A stretch of DNA of 38,595 nt from Lapidilactobacillus bayanensis (GTDB lineage Bacteria > Bacillota > Bacilli > Lactobacillales > Lactobacillaceae): the NCBI RefSeq assembly GCF_003946695.1, contig NZ_RHOX01000021.1:1-38595 (forward strand), written 5' to 3'. Below, one piece after another: positions 15,531 to 24,631 of this stretch (position 1 is its first letter; the number at the start of each line of letters is the position of its first letter). The notes under the pieces are model-generated. The model worked only from the letters and a program-made list of their open reading frames with translations. It searched no databases and was not told the DNA's origin. Position numbers and translations under genes: made by a program.

Positions 15531-16161
15531 AAATAACAAACGATAACGACGACAACATTATTTCGTTACGATTAATCTGACGTTAATTTGCCAGAAAAGT
15601 TTGACCCAGAATCAGTCATTGGCAATATTATCTATATATTTCTAGTTTTTATTCTAAATACTATTTTTGAATAATTTAATTTATGCTAAGATAAACTCAT
15701 TAGTGTACTTGATCACTTAATAACACCTAAAAAGCTGATCTTACTTCTTTACAGCCACAATTTCAGTCTGTTAACTAATTTCCCATTGAACAAGAACTTG
15801 GCCTGAGCAAAAAATGCTATTAAGCTAATGAGCGCTTCTGCAGCTCGTCTTTTTAAAACGCGCACGACACATAGCAGCAACCGTTACGCCAATTGCTAAT
15901 AAGAACCAGTTGAATAGCAAACTTTACACGATTAATGTGTCAACGAGGTTTCTCGGATCACAGTGGCGCCTTAATTTAACAATCAACCCAGGCAACTAAT
16001 TTCATTATTTAACATCTTTTGATAAATTGCTGCTAAAATTTATGTCACCTGTCTCAAAGTACCCTCAAAAGAAACAATCTGTTATGAGCATGCGTTTGAA
16101 TAATTGGGATCAAGTATGACTTGTCACTATTTTGAACAACACGACAGAAAGAGTGAATAAA
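15531..16161. other. Gene-free interval upstream of the Nox-like gene
   Basis: About 630 AT-rich bases without a credible gene. It must carry the promoter of the flavoprotein gene, but no clear -35/-10 pair stands out. A short minus-strand reading (about 15838-15930) resembles a membrane-anchor tail but has no body. Confidence 0.5.
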
Positions 16162-17538
16162 ATGAAGATTGTCATTATTGGCGGATCTCATGCAGGGATT
16201 GCAGTCGCTTCGAAAATTAAGAATTTAAGTCCCAAAACAAATGTCACCATTATTGAAGCCACGGATCACCTGGGTTTTATTAGTGACACGGTTAATCTGA
16301 TGTTACAGGGTTTGATTTCTAAAGATAATATGGCCAAGGGTGAGGTCTACACGATTGATGATATTCGCAATGCTGGGATTGATCTGCGTTTAAACACAAG
16401 TGCCTTAGCCATTAATCGTCAGAATAAGACGGTCACAATTCAACAAGCGACACAACAACTTGAAGATATTGCCTATGATTACTTAGTTCTGGCCATGGGT
16501 TCAGCCGACTTTGATAAGTTAGACGCGATTAAAGAGCACCCTAATATTCATCTCTTAACCTATAAATACCCGAACGAAACATTGGATGCTTACGAAACGT
16601 TGAAGAAAAGTCGGCGGATTATGATTATCGGTGCAGGATTGATCGGTCTAGAATTGGCGAACAGTTTTTCAGCGCGGTCTGATCAAGAAGTGATGATTAT
16701 TGAGCGCGCTAATTATCCACTATTTCGCTATTTCGACCAAGATATCGTTGAAATTATGGAACGCCATATTCCCGCTAACTTTCATATTTATACCAACCAG
16801 AGTTTCTATCAATTAGAAAACACCCCAGATGATAAAATTAGCTTAGTTACTTGGGATCAACAACGCATTACGGCTGACGCTTGCGTTTTGGCGTTAAATC
16901 CCAGGCCCAATACCGACCTCGTCAAAGATCTTCTGGACTTTAATTCAGATGGAACAATCAAGATCAACCAGTACATGCAAACTTCAGATCCCGATATTTT
17001 TGCCTGCGGTGATCTTGTTCGGATTCCAGTTATTCATGCGAATGACAGTGCTTATCTCCCTCTAGTTGGTAATGCCCGTAAAACCGGTTATATTGCCGCC
17101 TACAACATTCTATACAATGTTAGTAAGCCTTACCCACCTTCCCAGAGAACGCTCGCCACAAGCCTATTTGGCCATTTACTCGGTAGCACTGGTATTACCG
17201 CCGAAGAAGCCCGTTTTTCCGGTTATGACGTTGTTGAAATCACGAAGAAATACCACACTTACGCGAAATATGAAGCGGATCGAGATTTCTACTTGCATTT
17301 AAAAGTCATCTTTGACCGCAAGTCACGCGAAATTCTTGGCGCGCAAGTTATTACAACTGATCGTGCACAGCTTGATTTAATCAATATTTTCTCGGCGATG
17401 CTTTATCACCACGACTTGATCGACCAATTATTAGAAATCGACACCTTCTTCGATCCAGAGATTAACCCAACTCAGAACGCATTAATTGACGTTGGAATCG
17501 AAAGCCTGAAATACCGCGACCAACCAACTAGGCTTTAA
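16162..17538 (+). CDS. FAD/NAD(P)-dependent oxidoreductase, Nox/Npr-like without the redox cysteine
   Basis: A 458-aa flavoprotein of the NADH oxidase/NADH peroxidase/CoA-disulfide reductase group. It has an N-terminal FAD dinucleotide motif (IVIIGGSHAG, with H10 as in Nox), an NAD motif (IMIIGAGLIGLELANSF, about 154-170), the FAD-ribityl motif DIFACGDL (about 280) and a C-terminal dimerisation domain. The redox-active cysteine expected near residue 42 (SFLxCG) is Asp here: GFISDTVN, D42. A cysteine-sulfenate or CoA-disulfide cycle is therefore unlikely; peroxide-forming NADH oxidase or another reductase role is possible. ATG at 16162 with AAAGAG upstream; an upstream in-frame ATG at 16132 is less likely. 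Monocistronic. Confidence 0.85.
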   Translation: MKIVIIGGSHAGIAVASKIKNLSPKTNVTIIEATDHLGFISDTVNLMLQGLISKDNMAKGEVYTIDDIRNAGIDLRLNTSALAINRQNKTVTIQQATQQLEDIAYDYLVLAMGSADFDKLDAIKEHPNIHLLTYKYPNETLDAYETLKKSRRIMIIGAGLIGLELANSFSARSDQEVMIIERANYPLFRYFDQDIVEIMERHIPANFHIYTNQSFYQLENTPDDKISLVTWDQQRITADACVLALNPRPNTDLVKDLLDFNSDGTIKINQYMQTSDPDIFACGDLVRIPVIHANDSAYLPLVGNARKTGYIAAYNILYNVSKPYPPSQRTLATSLFGHLLGSTGITAEEARFSGYDVVEITKKYHTYAKYEADRDFYLHLKVIFDRKSREILGAQVITTDRAQLDLINIFSAMLYHHDLIDQLLEIDTFFDPEINPTQNALIDVGIESLKYRDQPTRL

Positions 17539-17700
17539 CAATTATTCGACGACTAACCGCAATTTCCTCTGGTGCTGATAAAAGAGTTGAGTTAAAGTCG
17601 AACCGCAAATAATGAGCACTGCAAAAAGATGACGGTTAACAACCAACACATTGATTAGTCCTAAAACAAAGCCGCCATCAGTGGTGCATTTGAACATGAC

Positions 17701-17747
17701 AAAAAGATGACTTCAATTCCGAATCGGAATCTAGAAGTCATCTTTTT
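17701..17747 (+). terminator. Terminator after the Nox-like gene
   Basis: AAAAAGATGACTTC pairs with GAAGTCATCTTTTT around a loop that itself contains ATTCCGAATCGGAAT. A T run follows. Confidence 0.85.
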
Positions 17748-17823
17748 TCTGCCTTAAAACATGGTCAAGCGGTTAGCAGTAACCTGTTAAGCCGAATATA
17801 CTGGGCGTGAATGATCTAGCAAT

Positions 17824-17862
17824 GGCGTTTATTCAATCAAAACCTTGGCTGAATAGACGCCG
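17824..17862. other. Hairpin downstream of the large WxL gene
   Basis: GGCGTTTATTCA pairs with TGAATAGACGCC (one mismatch) around a 15-base loop, about 50 bases after the stop codon of the WxL gene. There is no T run, so it is more likely an mRNA 3' stabilising or rho-type structure than an intrinsic terminator. Confidence 0.5.
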
Positions 17863-17913
17863 TTGTTAAATAGGAAACCCACCCTGACTTACTCTCTGCT
17901 CTTGGCACCGGTT

Positions 17914-20900
17914 TTAGTTGATTGGTGCTGTAAGATCTAGTGCTTCAGTGGGAACGTCACTTAAATCCCATTGAATAACACCAGCATAAGTGCTGTCCAT
18001 CTGCAACTTCAACTCTTCCGGTAAAACAAATTTAAAACCTAACTCATCATTAGCATTGGTGGTACCTGTACTGCTGTGTACCAAAACGTGCGTGTCAGCC
18101 GACGTTTCTTTACCGACCGCTACGACATTACGCTGAGCATTAAGCAACGTTTGCCCATCTACAGATTGCTTAGTCACGCCTAAAACATTATTGGGTAAAT
18201 CAAGATCTTGATCCGTTTTTGGTAACAACGTTGCATTTAACTGCCAATCTGTGTGAGTTGAGCGTGTATCGGTAATGGCTAACTGGCCAGTAATTGTAAC
18301 AGGGTCCTTCTCTTCAATCGTATCATTACCATAGTTAACTTTTAAGATACCAAAGTCAATGAGCGCTGGCGCTTCCAGTCCTATACTGCCATCGGAAACC
18401 TCGATAATGGTAGCCGCTGGAAAAGTCGCGTCATGATACTGCTCTTCAACAGCCGGTTCAATATTGCCTGCTGTATCTGTTAAAAACAGTTGCAACTCAT
18501 CGCCGTCTTGTAACGGTAATATCTCACCAGGTAGCGAGTAATCCCATTTCCCATCAGCATCGACGGTTACTTGTCCTGACAATAGCGTTGTAACGCCGCC
18601 ACGCTTCAATGTCACCGTCACGCTAGCACCCATCTCTGCTTCGCTACCGGAAAGTTTAGTTGCTTGAGTTGTTACTGCATCAACCTGAGTTGGCGTTGGT
18701 GGTGTAACATCCTGCACCGTAACCGATCCTTTAGTTGTTAGCACCGGATCATTCTTTAGAATTGATGCAGTAGCAGTTAACAGATCACCAGCCTTAAAGA
18801 AGGTGTCTTGTGTAAACTTCGTATTGTACTTAAAAGATGGACTAGTTACTGGATTCGGCCAAGCAAATTCGGATTCATTAGATGTCAGAACTGTCTGATT
18901 TGAATTTGCTAGGACAACTTTTGCATCGCCTGCTTGAGCCACGTCTGTAATATAGGTCGGTTCATTATTCTCGCCAATACCACTAGGGTCAGGGATACGC
19001 GACAAAATGGTTTCAGCGAATGCTGACTTGTCGGCGTCAGTTACTTCGTGGAATTCTAAGATCGGCATTCCAATAACACCGCTAATTCGACTATAGTCAG
19101 TAATTTTTTTCGATGGTGGTGTACCGCCAGTCATCGTTAATGCATTCGAAGAATCAGCAGTCAACGTTGCCGGGCTAGCAGAATAATCGGGACTTTTATC
19201 TTGATTAGTGCCGTTTTTCCAAACACTAATGGCGGCATTATTAATTTTAAAATTGTTGTTTGTTCCCCCAATGTTAACGGCAAATGTCCCATTCGTATTG
19301 CGCAAATCATATCCACCAGGATTATTCATGATTAACGAGCCCTGCTGTGCCCACGTACTATAATAAAAATTCACAACACCATTCACGGATTGACCCACGG
19401 CGTATAAATAACCGCCCTCATCAACCGTTAGCGAATCACCTGTCCCCATAAAGCGAATGACGGGAAAGTTAGGCGTACCACTACTTCGATTATATGTTGT
19501 TGAATTGACGATCGCACCGGATTTGATTTCAAAACTTTGATTGTTATCAGGGAAACTTATCGCACTACCGCATATACTATTATTAAATATCGCATTTTCT
19601 TCAACGCTGATCCGTGCAAAGTGAAAAAGTAACCCATTGTCAGATTGGAAACCCGTATTTGAAGAGCGTAATGTTAAAATCGAGTTTTTATCAACGATAG
19701 CATCTCCGTATACCCCGTTAACCTTATTTGAAACAATCGGAGCGGCATTTAAAGTGCTAGAAATACAAATTAACTTTGACCCAGCCTTAAGTGTGAAATT
19801 ATGGGCGGTCAAAAGTGCTTTTTGTTGATAAATTTCATTATTCCCTGAAAAAGTAACATTGCCACTAGTCGTTATCAAAGTCGATCCGAGTCCGACACTG
19901 CCTTTACTGCCACTCGTAATATTTCTGAATTCAAAATCCCAATTTTTAGAATTAGAAAGTCCATAAATACTAAGAATAGAACTACCAGGGCCATCCGCTG
20001 AATTAGCTGACTTAACCAAATCTAGATCATGTAAATAAACTTTAGGGTTATTCACGACCGTAGAATTCAATTCTAGCACGGCATATGCACTCAAAACACT
20101 GCCGTTACGAAGATTAAGCTGATTGCCAGCACCATCGATTTCTAAACTATTGTCTGTATGTCTAATCGTTGTAACTGTTGTCCCATCAAACATGACATCA
20201 TGACCAAGTGTAATTTTGGTAACAGTAGCACTCGTATACGCAGCCGCAAACTCTTGCCAATTTGAAACCACCACTTGAGTAGCATCCTTAACTTGCTTGC
20301 TAACATTCTTCTCGGCGGTTTTGGGTGCAGTTGCTTGTTCGTCAGACTTTTCAGAATTTTCAACACGAAATGCGTCACTTGAACTTGCGGACTCTGACGA
20401 AGATGACTCGCTCGAGCTGGAACTAGCTTCAGATTCACTGGTACTAGAAGAAGTTGATGATTCAGTTTCGGCCTGAACAACCGTAAACTTCGTTGTTGTT
20501 TGTAGAAGTTGCTCTGTTTCATCTTTAAACGACAATTGATACGTTTGAGCAGTATCAGGAATGAAGACGAAAGATAAGCCATTAGCTAACTGATCAGTGT
20601 TTAATTGTTTAACGACAACAAGTTGTTGTGCTTGGTCAAAAGTTAAGTTTGTTGCTTCATCATTAATCACCTTGGTCCGTTCTAAATTGAACTGCAGACC
20701 CGCCGGCACCTCAAATTGCAACTCATGATTTGACCAATCCTTTGCAAAATCAGTCAAACGAATAACCATTTGATCACCAGTTTGGGGCTGATTCTGTGGC
20801 AGGGTGTACGTGAACGTTAAGTCAGTTGTTGTTGCAGGTTGCGTTACAGTCTCATTCTCATCGACGATGCTGCTCACAGGTAATTCAGCTGAAGTCGTTG

Positions 20901-21051
20901 CCGATGACGCGCCGTCAGCTGATGAAGTAATAGTTGTTGTCGTATTCGTTGTCGCGCTTGTCGCTATTTGTGGTATTGCTGCTAACTCACTAGTAAACAA
21001 GCCACTAATACAAATAGCTGTGATGACTTTTTTAATCAGTTCCTTCTTCAA
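17914..21051 (-). CDS. Large WxL-domain surface protein with beta-helix-like region and Ser-rich linker
   Basis: A 1045-aa secreted surface protein. The parts in order are: signal peptide (about 1-33); an N-terminal beta region (about 75-192); a Ser-rich low-complexity linker (197-226); a pectate-lyase-like right-handed beta-helix region (about 265-620, opening VVVSNWQEFAAAY and IDGAGNQLNL); an Ig-like domain (about 785-865, DVTPPTPTQVD...); and a C-terminal WxL domain with WQL (936) and WDL (1028) that binds peptidoglycan non-covalently. It starts with TTG at 21051 after GGGGGGAG. It is the last gene of the surface operon, 12 bases after the second DUF916 gene. A role in adhesion or glycan binding is likely, but no catalytic residue set is evident. 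Confidence 0.88.
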   Translation of the reverse strand: MKKELIKKVITAICISGLFTSELAAIPQIATSATTNTTTTITSSADGASSATTSAELPVSSIVDENETVTQPATTTDLTFTYTLPQNQPQTGDQMVIRLTDFAKDWSNHELQFEVPAGLQFNLERTKVINDEATNLTFDQAQQLVVVKQLNTDQLANGLSFVFIPDTAQTYQLSFKDETEQLLQTTTKFTVVQAETESSTSSSTSESEASSSSSESSSSESASSSDAFRVENSEKSDEQATAPKTAEKNVSKQVKDATQVVVSNWQEFAAAYTSATVTKITLGHDVMFDGTTVTTIRHTDNSLEIDGAGNQLNLRNGSVLSAYAVLELNSTVVNNPKVYLHDLDLVKSANSADGPGSSILSIYGLSNSKNWDFEFRNITSGSKGSVGLGSTLITTSGNVTFSGNNEIYQQKALLTAHNFTLKAGSKLICISSTLNAAPIVSNKVNGVYGDAIVDKNSILTLRSSNTGFQSDNGLLFHFARISVEENAIFNNSICGSAISFPDNNQSFEIKSGAIVNSTTYNRSSGTPNFPVIRFMGTGDSLTVDEGGYLYAVGQSVNGVVNFYYSTWAQQGSLIMNNPGGYDLRNTNGTFAVNIGGTNNNFKINNAAISVWKNGTNQDKSPDYSASPATLTADSSNALTMTGGTPPSKKITDYSRISGVIGMPILEFHEVTDADKSAFAETILSRIPDPSGIGENNEPTYITDVAQAGDAKVVLANSNQTVLTSNESEFAWPNPVTSPSFKYNTKFTQDTFFKAGDLLTATASILKNDPVLTTKGSVTVQDVTPPTPTQVDAVTTQATKLSGSEAEMGASVTVTLKRGGVTTLLSGQVTVDADGKWDYSLPGEILPLQDGDELQLFLTDTAGNIEPAVEEQYHDATFPAATIIEVSDGSIGLEAPALIDFGILKVNYGNDTIEEKDPVTITGQLAITDTRSTHTDWQLNATLLPKTDQDLDLPNNVLGVTKQSVDGQTLLNAQRNVVAVGKETSADTHVLVHSSTGTTNANDELGFKFVLPEELKLQMDSTYAGVIQWDLSDVPTEALDLTAPIN

Positions 21052-21063
21052 AACACTCCCCCC

Positions 21064-22080
21064 TCAATGTTGACTTTTTCTCCGCTGCCATAAATAGGCG
21101 CTGACCATTGCAAGGCCTACAATGATGAGTATTAAGATAATCATCCCAATTGGTAATGAGCGTTGCTTAACAACCTTAGACGTACTAACTGTTCGTTGGT
21201 TCAAAGACGGTTCTCGAACAATCTTCAATGTCTGGTTAAACTTCCAGCGTTGTTGATTACTAGTCGCAACAGTTACGACTCGGTACTCACCTGCTGCAAG
21301 TTTGTTTTGTAGGTTAATTGAATTGGTGAAATGGCTGTTAGGTGCCATTTGTAGACCATTCTGTTGATTTTCAAAAACCTTTTGCTTTGTTTTCTTAGAA
21401 TAAATCTGAGTTTTAAGCGAGAGATTAAACAAATAATTCGCAACTGGATTCTGAATTACTTCAGTCATTATCTGTTTACCACGGCTATTTTTAGCGCTAA
21501 TCTTCAACAAGTTTAATTCTGGAACAACCACTTTATTATCTTCGCGCAAAATCACGGCGATAGTATAGGCAACGGTATTATGAATTCCTTTTTGTTGAAC
21601 CGGTTGGTCTGCGACTTCTGTGAACCGCAGAGCACCGGCTAGGATTCCCGTAAAGGATTGTTGAGGCAGTGCTAACTTAATCGTGACTTTTTTTAAACTG
21701 TTAGCAGGAATCACGATTTTATCTGGCAAAGTTGCTAAATCTGGCAATTGATATTTCAAAGTTGAATCAGCCTTAGCCTGTGTTGTTTGATAATTGATCG
21801 TACCATTCTCACTGGTCGTCGCAGAGACCAAACTTGGCGTGACGGTAATGTCTTTGGCAGACTGATTAGTTAAGTTAACAGTTAGCTGCTCTTCAGTATT
21901 GGGCTTAACTGCTAAATAAAAATAGGACTTCTTCGAATCAATTTGATGTGCAGATGTTACGGTAGAAATGGTCAAAGACGCTTTAGCCGCCACTTGGTCT
22001 GTCTTTAGCAACAGACCAGTCATTAGTAAAGTCACAATAAGAAATAATCCCCCCAGATAATATTTCTTATTGTTTGCCAT
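21064..22080 (-). CDS. DUF916/DUF3324 WxL-partner membrane protein (second paralog)
   Basis: A 338-aa protein with an N-terminal signal or anchor helix, an extracellular DUF916 immunoglobulin-like domain (about 35-150, YFYLAVKPN... and SFTGILAGAL), a DUF3324-type domain (about 160-280) and a C-terminal membrane helix (about 305-328) followed by the basic tail WQRRKSQH. In WxL clusters these proteins sit in the membrane facing the wall and are thought to bind WxL proteins and peptidoglycan. The start ATG at 22080 (SD GGTGAT) overlaps the end of the upstream paralog, so translation is coupled. The two paralogs share the overall plan but differ clearly in sequence. Confidence 0.88.
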   Translation of the reverse strand: MANNKKYYLGGLFLIVTLLMTGLLLKTDQVAAKASLTISTVTSAHQIDSKKSYFYLAVKPNTEEQLTVNLTNQSAKDITVTPSLVSATTSENGTINYQTTQAKADSTLKYQLPDLATLPDKIVIPANSLKKVTIKLALPQQSFTGILAGALRFTEVADQPVQQKGIHNTVAYTIAVILREDNKVVVPELNLLKISAKNSRGKQIMTEVIQNPVANYLFNLSLKTQIYSKKTKQKVFENQQNGLQMAPNSHFTNSINLQNKLAAGEYRVVTVATSNQQRWKFNQTLKIVREPSLNQRTVSTSKVVKQRSLPIGMIILILIIVGLAMVSAYLWQRRKSQH

Positions 22081-23152
22081 CTTGATCACCCGTTTCTTGG
22101 TCTTCTGGCTTTGTTATTTGATCTTGTTCATCTCGTTTATGACGTTTGAGCAGCAAAATTAAAATTAAAATCAGCAAGAGGCCAATAATCACTAGATAAA
22201 TCGCATAACGAATATACCAAGGCTTGTCAGGAGTTGCGAAGACAGAATTACGGTTAACCTCATTTGCCTTGCCTTCCGTTATGTTAAATGTTTGATCCCA
22301 TTCCCAGTGACCTTTCTTACTATCAGCCTCAATGTGCGCTTGATACGTTCCAGATTTCATTCGTTGATTGTCCAAGTTAAGATCATAAGTGAACCGGGTA
22401 TTTGGCGCGACACTCATTTCATTAGACGTGTTTTCAATGAACTTAGCACCATCTTTAGTAATCGTCGACTTCAAAACTAGCTTACTCTGAATCTCAGACA
22501 CCGGATTCTGGATTGTGATGCCAATAACCGGTTGCGCGTTAGTTGTGCGTGGTTTTACCCCGACTAAATTCAGCTTACTCTGAAGTTTGGCCTGCGTTTC
22601 ATGTAACACGATTGCGACAGCATACGTATAGGTATTGTGAATACCTGTTTTTTTCGCTTGTTCCTGCTTTTGCTCAACCTTGCTGACATTCAAGCCACCA
22701 AGAATGATGCCGGTAAATGACGTTTTGGGAATCGTGTAGTTAATCGTAACCAATTGCGAACTATTAGCAGGTACCGTTACTTTATTGGCACTCAATTTGA
22801 AATAATCTTTCATTTTGAATGGCAAAGTAGAATCATACTTTTGCTTGGTTGCGGTGTAATCAATCGCCCCAGCATCACTTGTCGCCGCCTGATTAATTGC
22901 TAATTTGAAAGTTCGTTTTTGATCAGCCTCATTGGAAACTTTGAACTTTAGTTTACCCGTTTGTTGCGGCTGTACTGTTAAGTCGTAATAAGTCGTAATG
23001 ACTTTGTTAAGTTGATTAGCGGGCACTTGAATACTAACGCCATAATCGCCAGTACTTTTACCCTCGGTTGACTTTGCGGCTTTCGCAACAACTGCTTGTG
23101 GTATTGTAAATAATAAAAACAAACCTAGCAGTAAACTAATTCGTTTCTTCAT
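22067..23152 (-). CDS. DUF916/DUF3324 WxL-partner membrane protein (first paralog)
   Basis: A 361-aa protein. The signal peptide is at about 1-25 (ending VVAKA). The DUF916 domain is at about 35-155, with YYDLTVQPQQTGKLKFKV and SFTGIILGGLNVS. DUF3324 is at about 165-290, with MSVAPNTRFTYDLNLDNQ, and the C-terminal membrane helix at about 312-338. The Lys/Asp/Gln-rich cytosolic tail ends EDQETGDQDGKQ. It precedes and overlaps the second paralog by 14 bases. ATG at 23152 with GGGATGAG upstream. Its role in the surface complex is inferred from the family context. Confidence 0.9.
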   Translation of the reverse strand: MKKRISLLLGLFLLFTIPQAVVAKAAKSTEGKSTGDYGVSIQVPANQLNKVITTYYDLTVQPQQTGKLKFKVSNEADQKRTFKLAINQAATSDAGAIDYTATKQKYDSTLPFKMKDYFKLSANKVTVPANSSQLVTINYTIPKTSFTGIILGGLNVSKVEQKQEQAKKTGIHNTYTYAVAIVLHETQAKLQSKLNLVGVKPRTTNAQPVIGITIQNPVSEIQSKLVLKSTITKDGAKFIENTSNEMSVAPNTRFTYDLNLDNQRMKSGTYQAHIEADSKKGHWEWDQTFNITEGKANEVNRNSVFATPDKPWYIRYAIYLVIIGLLLILILILLLKRHKRDEQDQITKPEDQETGDQDGKQ

Positions 23153-23176
23153 GAGGACTCATCCCACTTTCATCTC

Positions 23177-23554
23177 TTAACTTTGATTTAATGTTAGTTG
23201 TTCATCTCGACCGCGCTTCATCAAGATCAACGCAATCATTAATAATTCGATCCCTATGATCGTCAGGAAATAATTAACTGAGTCACCGGTTTGCGGCAAC
23301 CGCCCTAAAAGTTCGAGGTTACTGGGAACTTTTGTATAAGGCTCGGCACCTTTGTTATCAGTGACGGGCGTTACAATAATGCCTGTACCAGGAAGCTCTT
23401 CACCGGGACCATGATCGTCAATTGATGAACCACTCAAAATAAAGGTAATCGCACCACGGTTAGTTGCTGCCGCTGCTTGCACCGTTTGTTTGCCGCCAGC
23501 AACTATCGCCAGCATTAAGCCGATAACCATCAATAACCAAATTTGTTTACGCAT
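23177..23554 (-). CDS. Small LPXTG-anchored protein of the WxL cluster
   Basis: A 125-aa precursor. Signal peptide (about 1-28, ending VQAAA), a short exported segment of about 55 residues, then the sortase signal LPQTG (86-90), a hydrophobic span (about 95-113) and a basic tail KRGRDEQLTLNQS. A second LPGTG (54-58) inside the mature part also fits LPXTG but lacks a following membrane span. Small LPXTG proteins are regular members of WxL gene clusters. The start is the ATG at 23554 with a strong AAAGGAGG; the longer reading from 23608 is excluded by that site. Second gene of the operon. Confidence 0.88.
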   Translation of the reverse strand: MRKQIWLLMVIGLMLAIVAGGKQTVQAAAATNRGAITFILSGSSIDDHGPGEELPGTGIIVTPVTDNKGAEPYTKVPSNLELLGRLPQTGDSVNYFLTIIGIELLMIALILMKRGRDEQLTLNQS

Positions 23555-23627
23555 CGTAACGCCTCCTTTGGCTAAATAGTTAAAAAGCGGAGTAGGCTGC
23601 AACCCCACCCCACTTATTAATGTTTTA

Positions 23628-24383
23628 TTACTCAGTTGGGCCGGCAGCTAATGTCCAATTAAGATTAGCAGTGTAAGTCGTTGCTGATTCATCACCAATG
23701 GTTGATAAAGTAATCTTAGAGTTTTCTTGACCAGTCGTTATTCCATTACTTGCAAGAGCATCTGTCGTTGTATCAGTCTCTTTATGATTATAAACAGAAA
23801 TCCAAGTTCCCATCCCTTTTGACTCGTCTGCATGGAAAATGTTAGCTGCAACACCTGGTGTCAAGTCAACCGCAGTTGCGACGGGCGCAGTCGCTGACGC
23901 ATCTGCTGCATCATATGCCTTAGCAACTTCACCAGCATCGAAGTGAATTGTCGTTGATGCTAAAGTTTTAGTATCTTTAGCAAAATTGTCGTAAGTGACA
24001 TTAACGTGCCAGCCTTGCATTTCACCGGTTTTATCCGTGACTTGGATAAACGGAGTTGTTGCTGCACCAGCAGCCGGTTCAATTTCTACATCACTCCAAG
24101 TTGCGCTATTACCAGTAACATCATGAGTACCAAAGTCTAAACTTGGTACAACGTCAAGTGACAGTGGACCTTCATTACCAGTACCAGGATTTTCTGGATC
24201 TGGATCTTCTGGATCTGTTGGGTCAACTGGGTCTGTTGGATCCGTATTGGTTGTGAATGTAACCTTACCAGTTGAAGTAGCTTCACTCACAACATCAGTT
24301 GCCGCAGAGACAACCGAAGTGCCGATACCTCCAAGTAACATTGCAGAAACCAGAAGTGTGGATACTAAAGTTTTCTTCATCAT
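23628..24383 (-). CDS. Small WxL-domain cell-wall protein
   Basis: A 251-aa secreted protein and first gene of the surface operon. Signal peptide about 1-27 (ending VVSA). It has an acidic proline-rich linker with DPTDPxDPTDPEDPDPENP repeats (about 47-67) and a WxL domain filling the rest: LSLDVVPSLDFG, the first motif WHV at 125 (a WxV variant) and the second WTL at 243-245 near the end. WxL domains attach non-covalently to peptidoglycan. ATGATG starts at 24383 after GGGGAG. Divergent to the Mga-like regulator; the 250-bp space between should hold both promoters. Confidence 0.92.
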   Translation of the reverse strand: MMKKTLVSTLLVSAMLLGGIGTSVVSAATDVVSEATSTGKVTFTTNTDPTDPVDPTDPEDPDPENPGTGNEGPLSLDVVPSLDFGTHDVTGNSATWSDVEIEPAAGAATTPFIQVTDKTGEMQGWHVNVTYDNFAKDTKTLASTTIHFDAGEVAKAYDAADASATAPVATAVDLTPGVAANIFHADESKGMGTWISVYNHKETDTTTDALASNGITTGQENSKITLSTIGDESATTYTANLNWTLAAGPTE

Positions 24384-24631
24384 GAATCTCCCCTATCTCA
24401 TTATTTTGATTACGGTTTCATTGTAATCGATTTTCTTTCAGCAAAACTATCAGGATATTAGCAGTTTCGTCCGAATTTTGAGAGTTTTCAAACCAATATT
24501 ATTGCGGTACAATTTTAAATAGTCCTTGTTGAGACTAGCTTTACCATGTTTTGTAAGCTCTAATAATCTTCTCTATCTGCTTTTATTCCAGTTATCCTCA
24601 CAATGCTGTGGTAACTTCTAAGGATGAGTCT
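24384..24631. promoter_or_regulatory. Divergent control region between the WxL operon and the Mga-like gene
   Basis: This 248-bp AT-rich interval separates the two divergent genes. A candidate plus-strand promoter is TTGAGA (about 24529) with TGTAAG 17 bases on. A candidate minus-strand -10 is TACAAT (about 24421-24426) without a good -35, as expected for an activator-dependent promoter. No operator could be defined. Confidence 0.4.

Noticed and set aside
15838-15930. Minus-strand reading resembling a hydrophobic anchor with a basic tail (NWFLLAIGVTVAAMCRARFKK)
   Set aside because: It is preceded by a stop codon, lacks an LPXTG motif and has no gene body. It is either a very short relic or chance.
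20142-20582. 146-codon minus-strand ORF inside the large WxL gene
   Set aside because: It is an alternative frame of the Ser-rich linker region; its Leu/Arg/Pro bias is a frame artefact.
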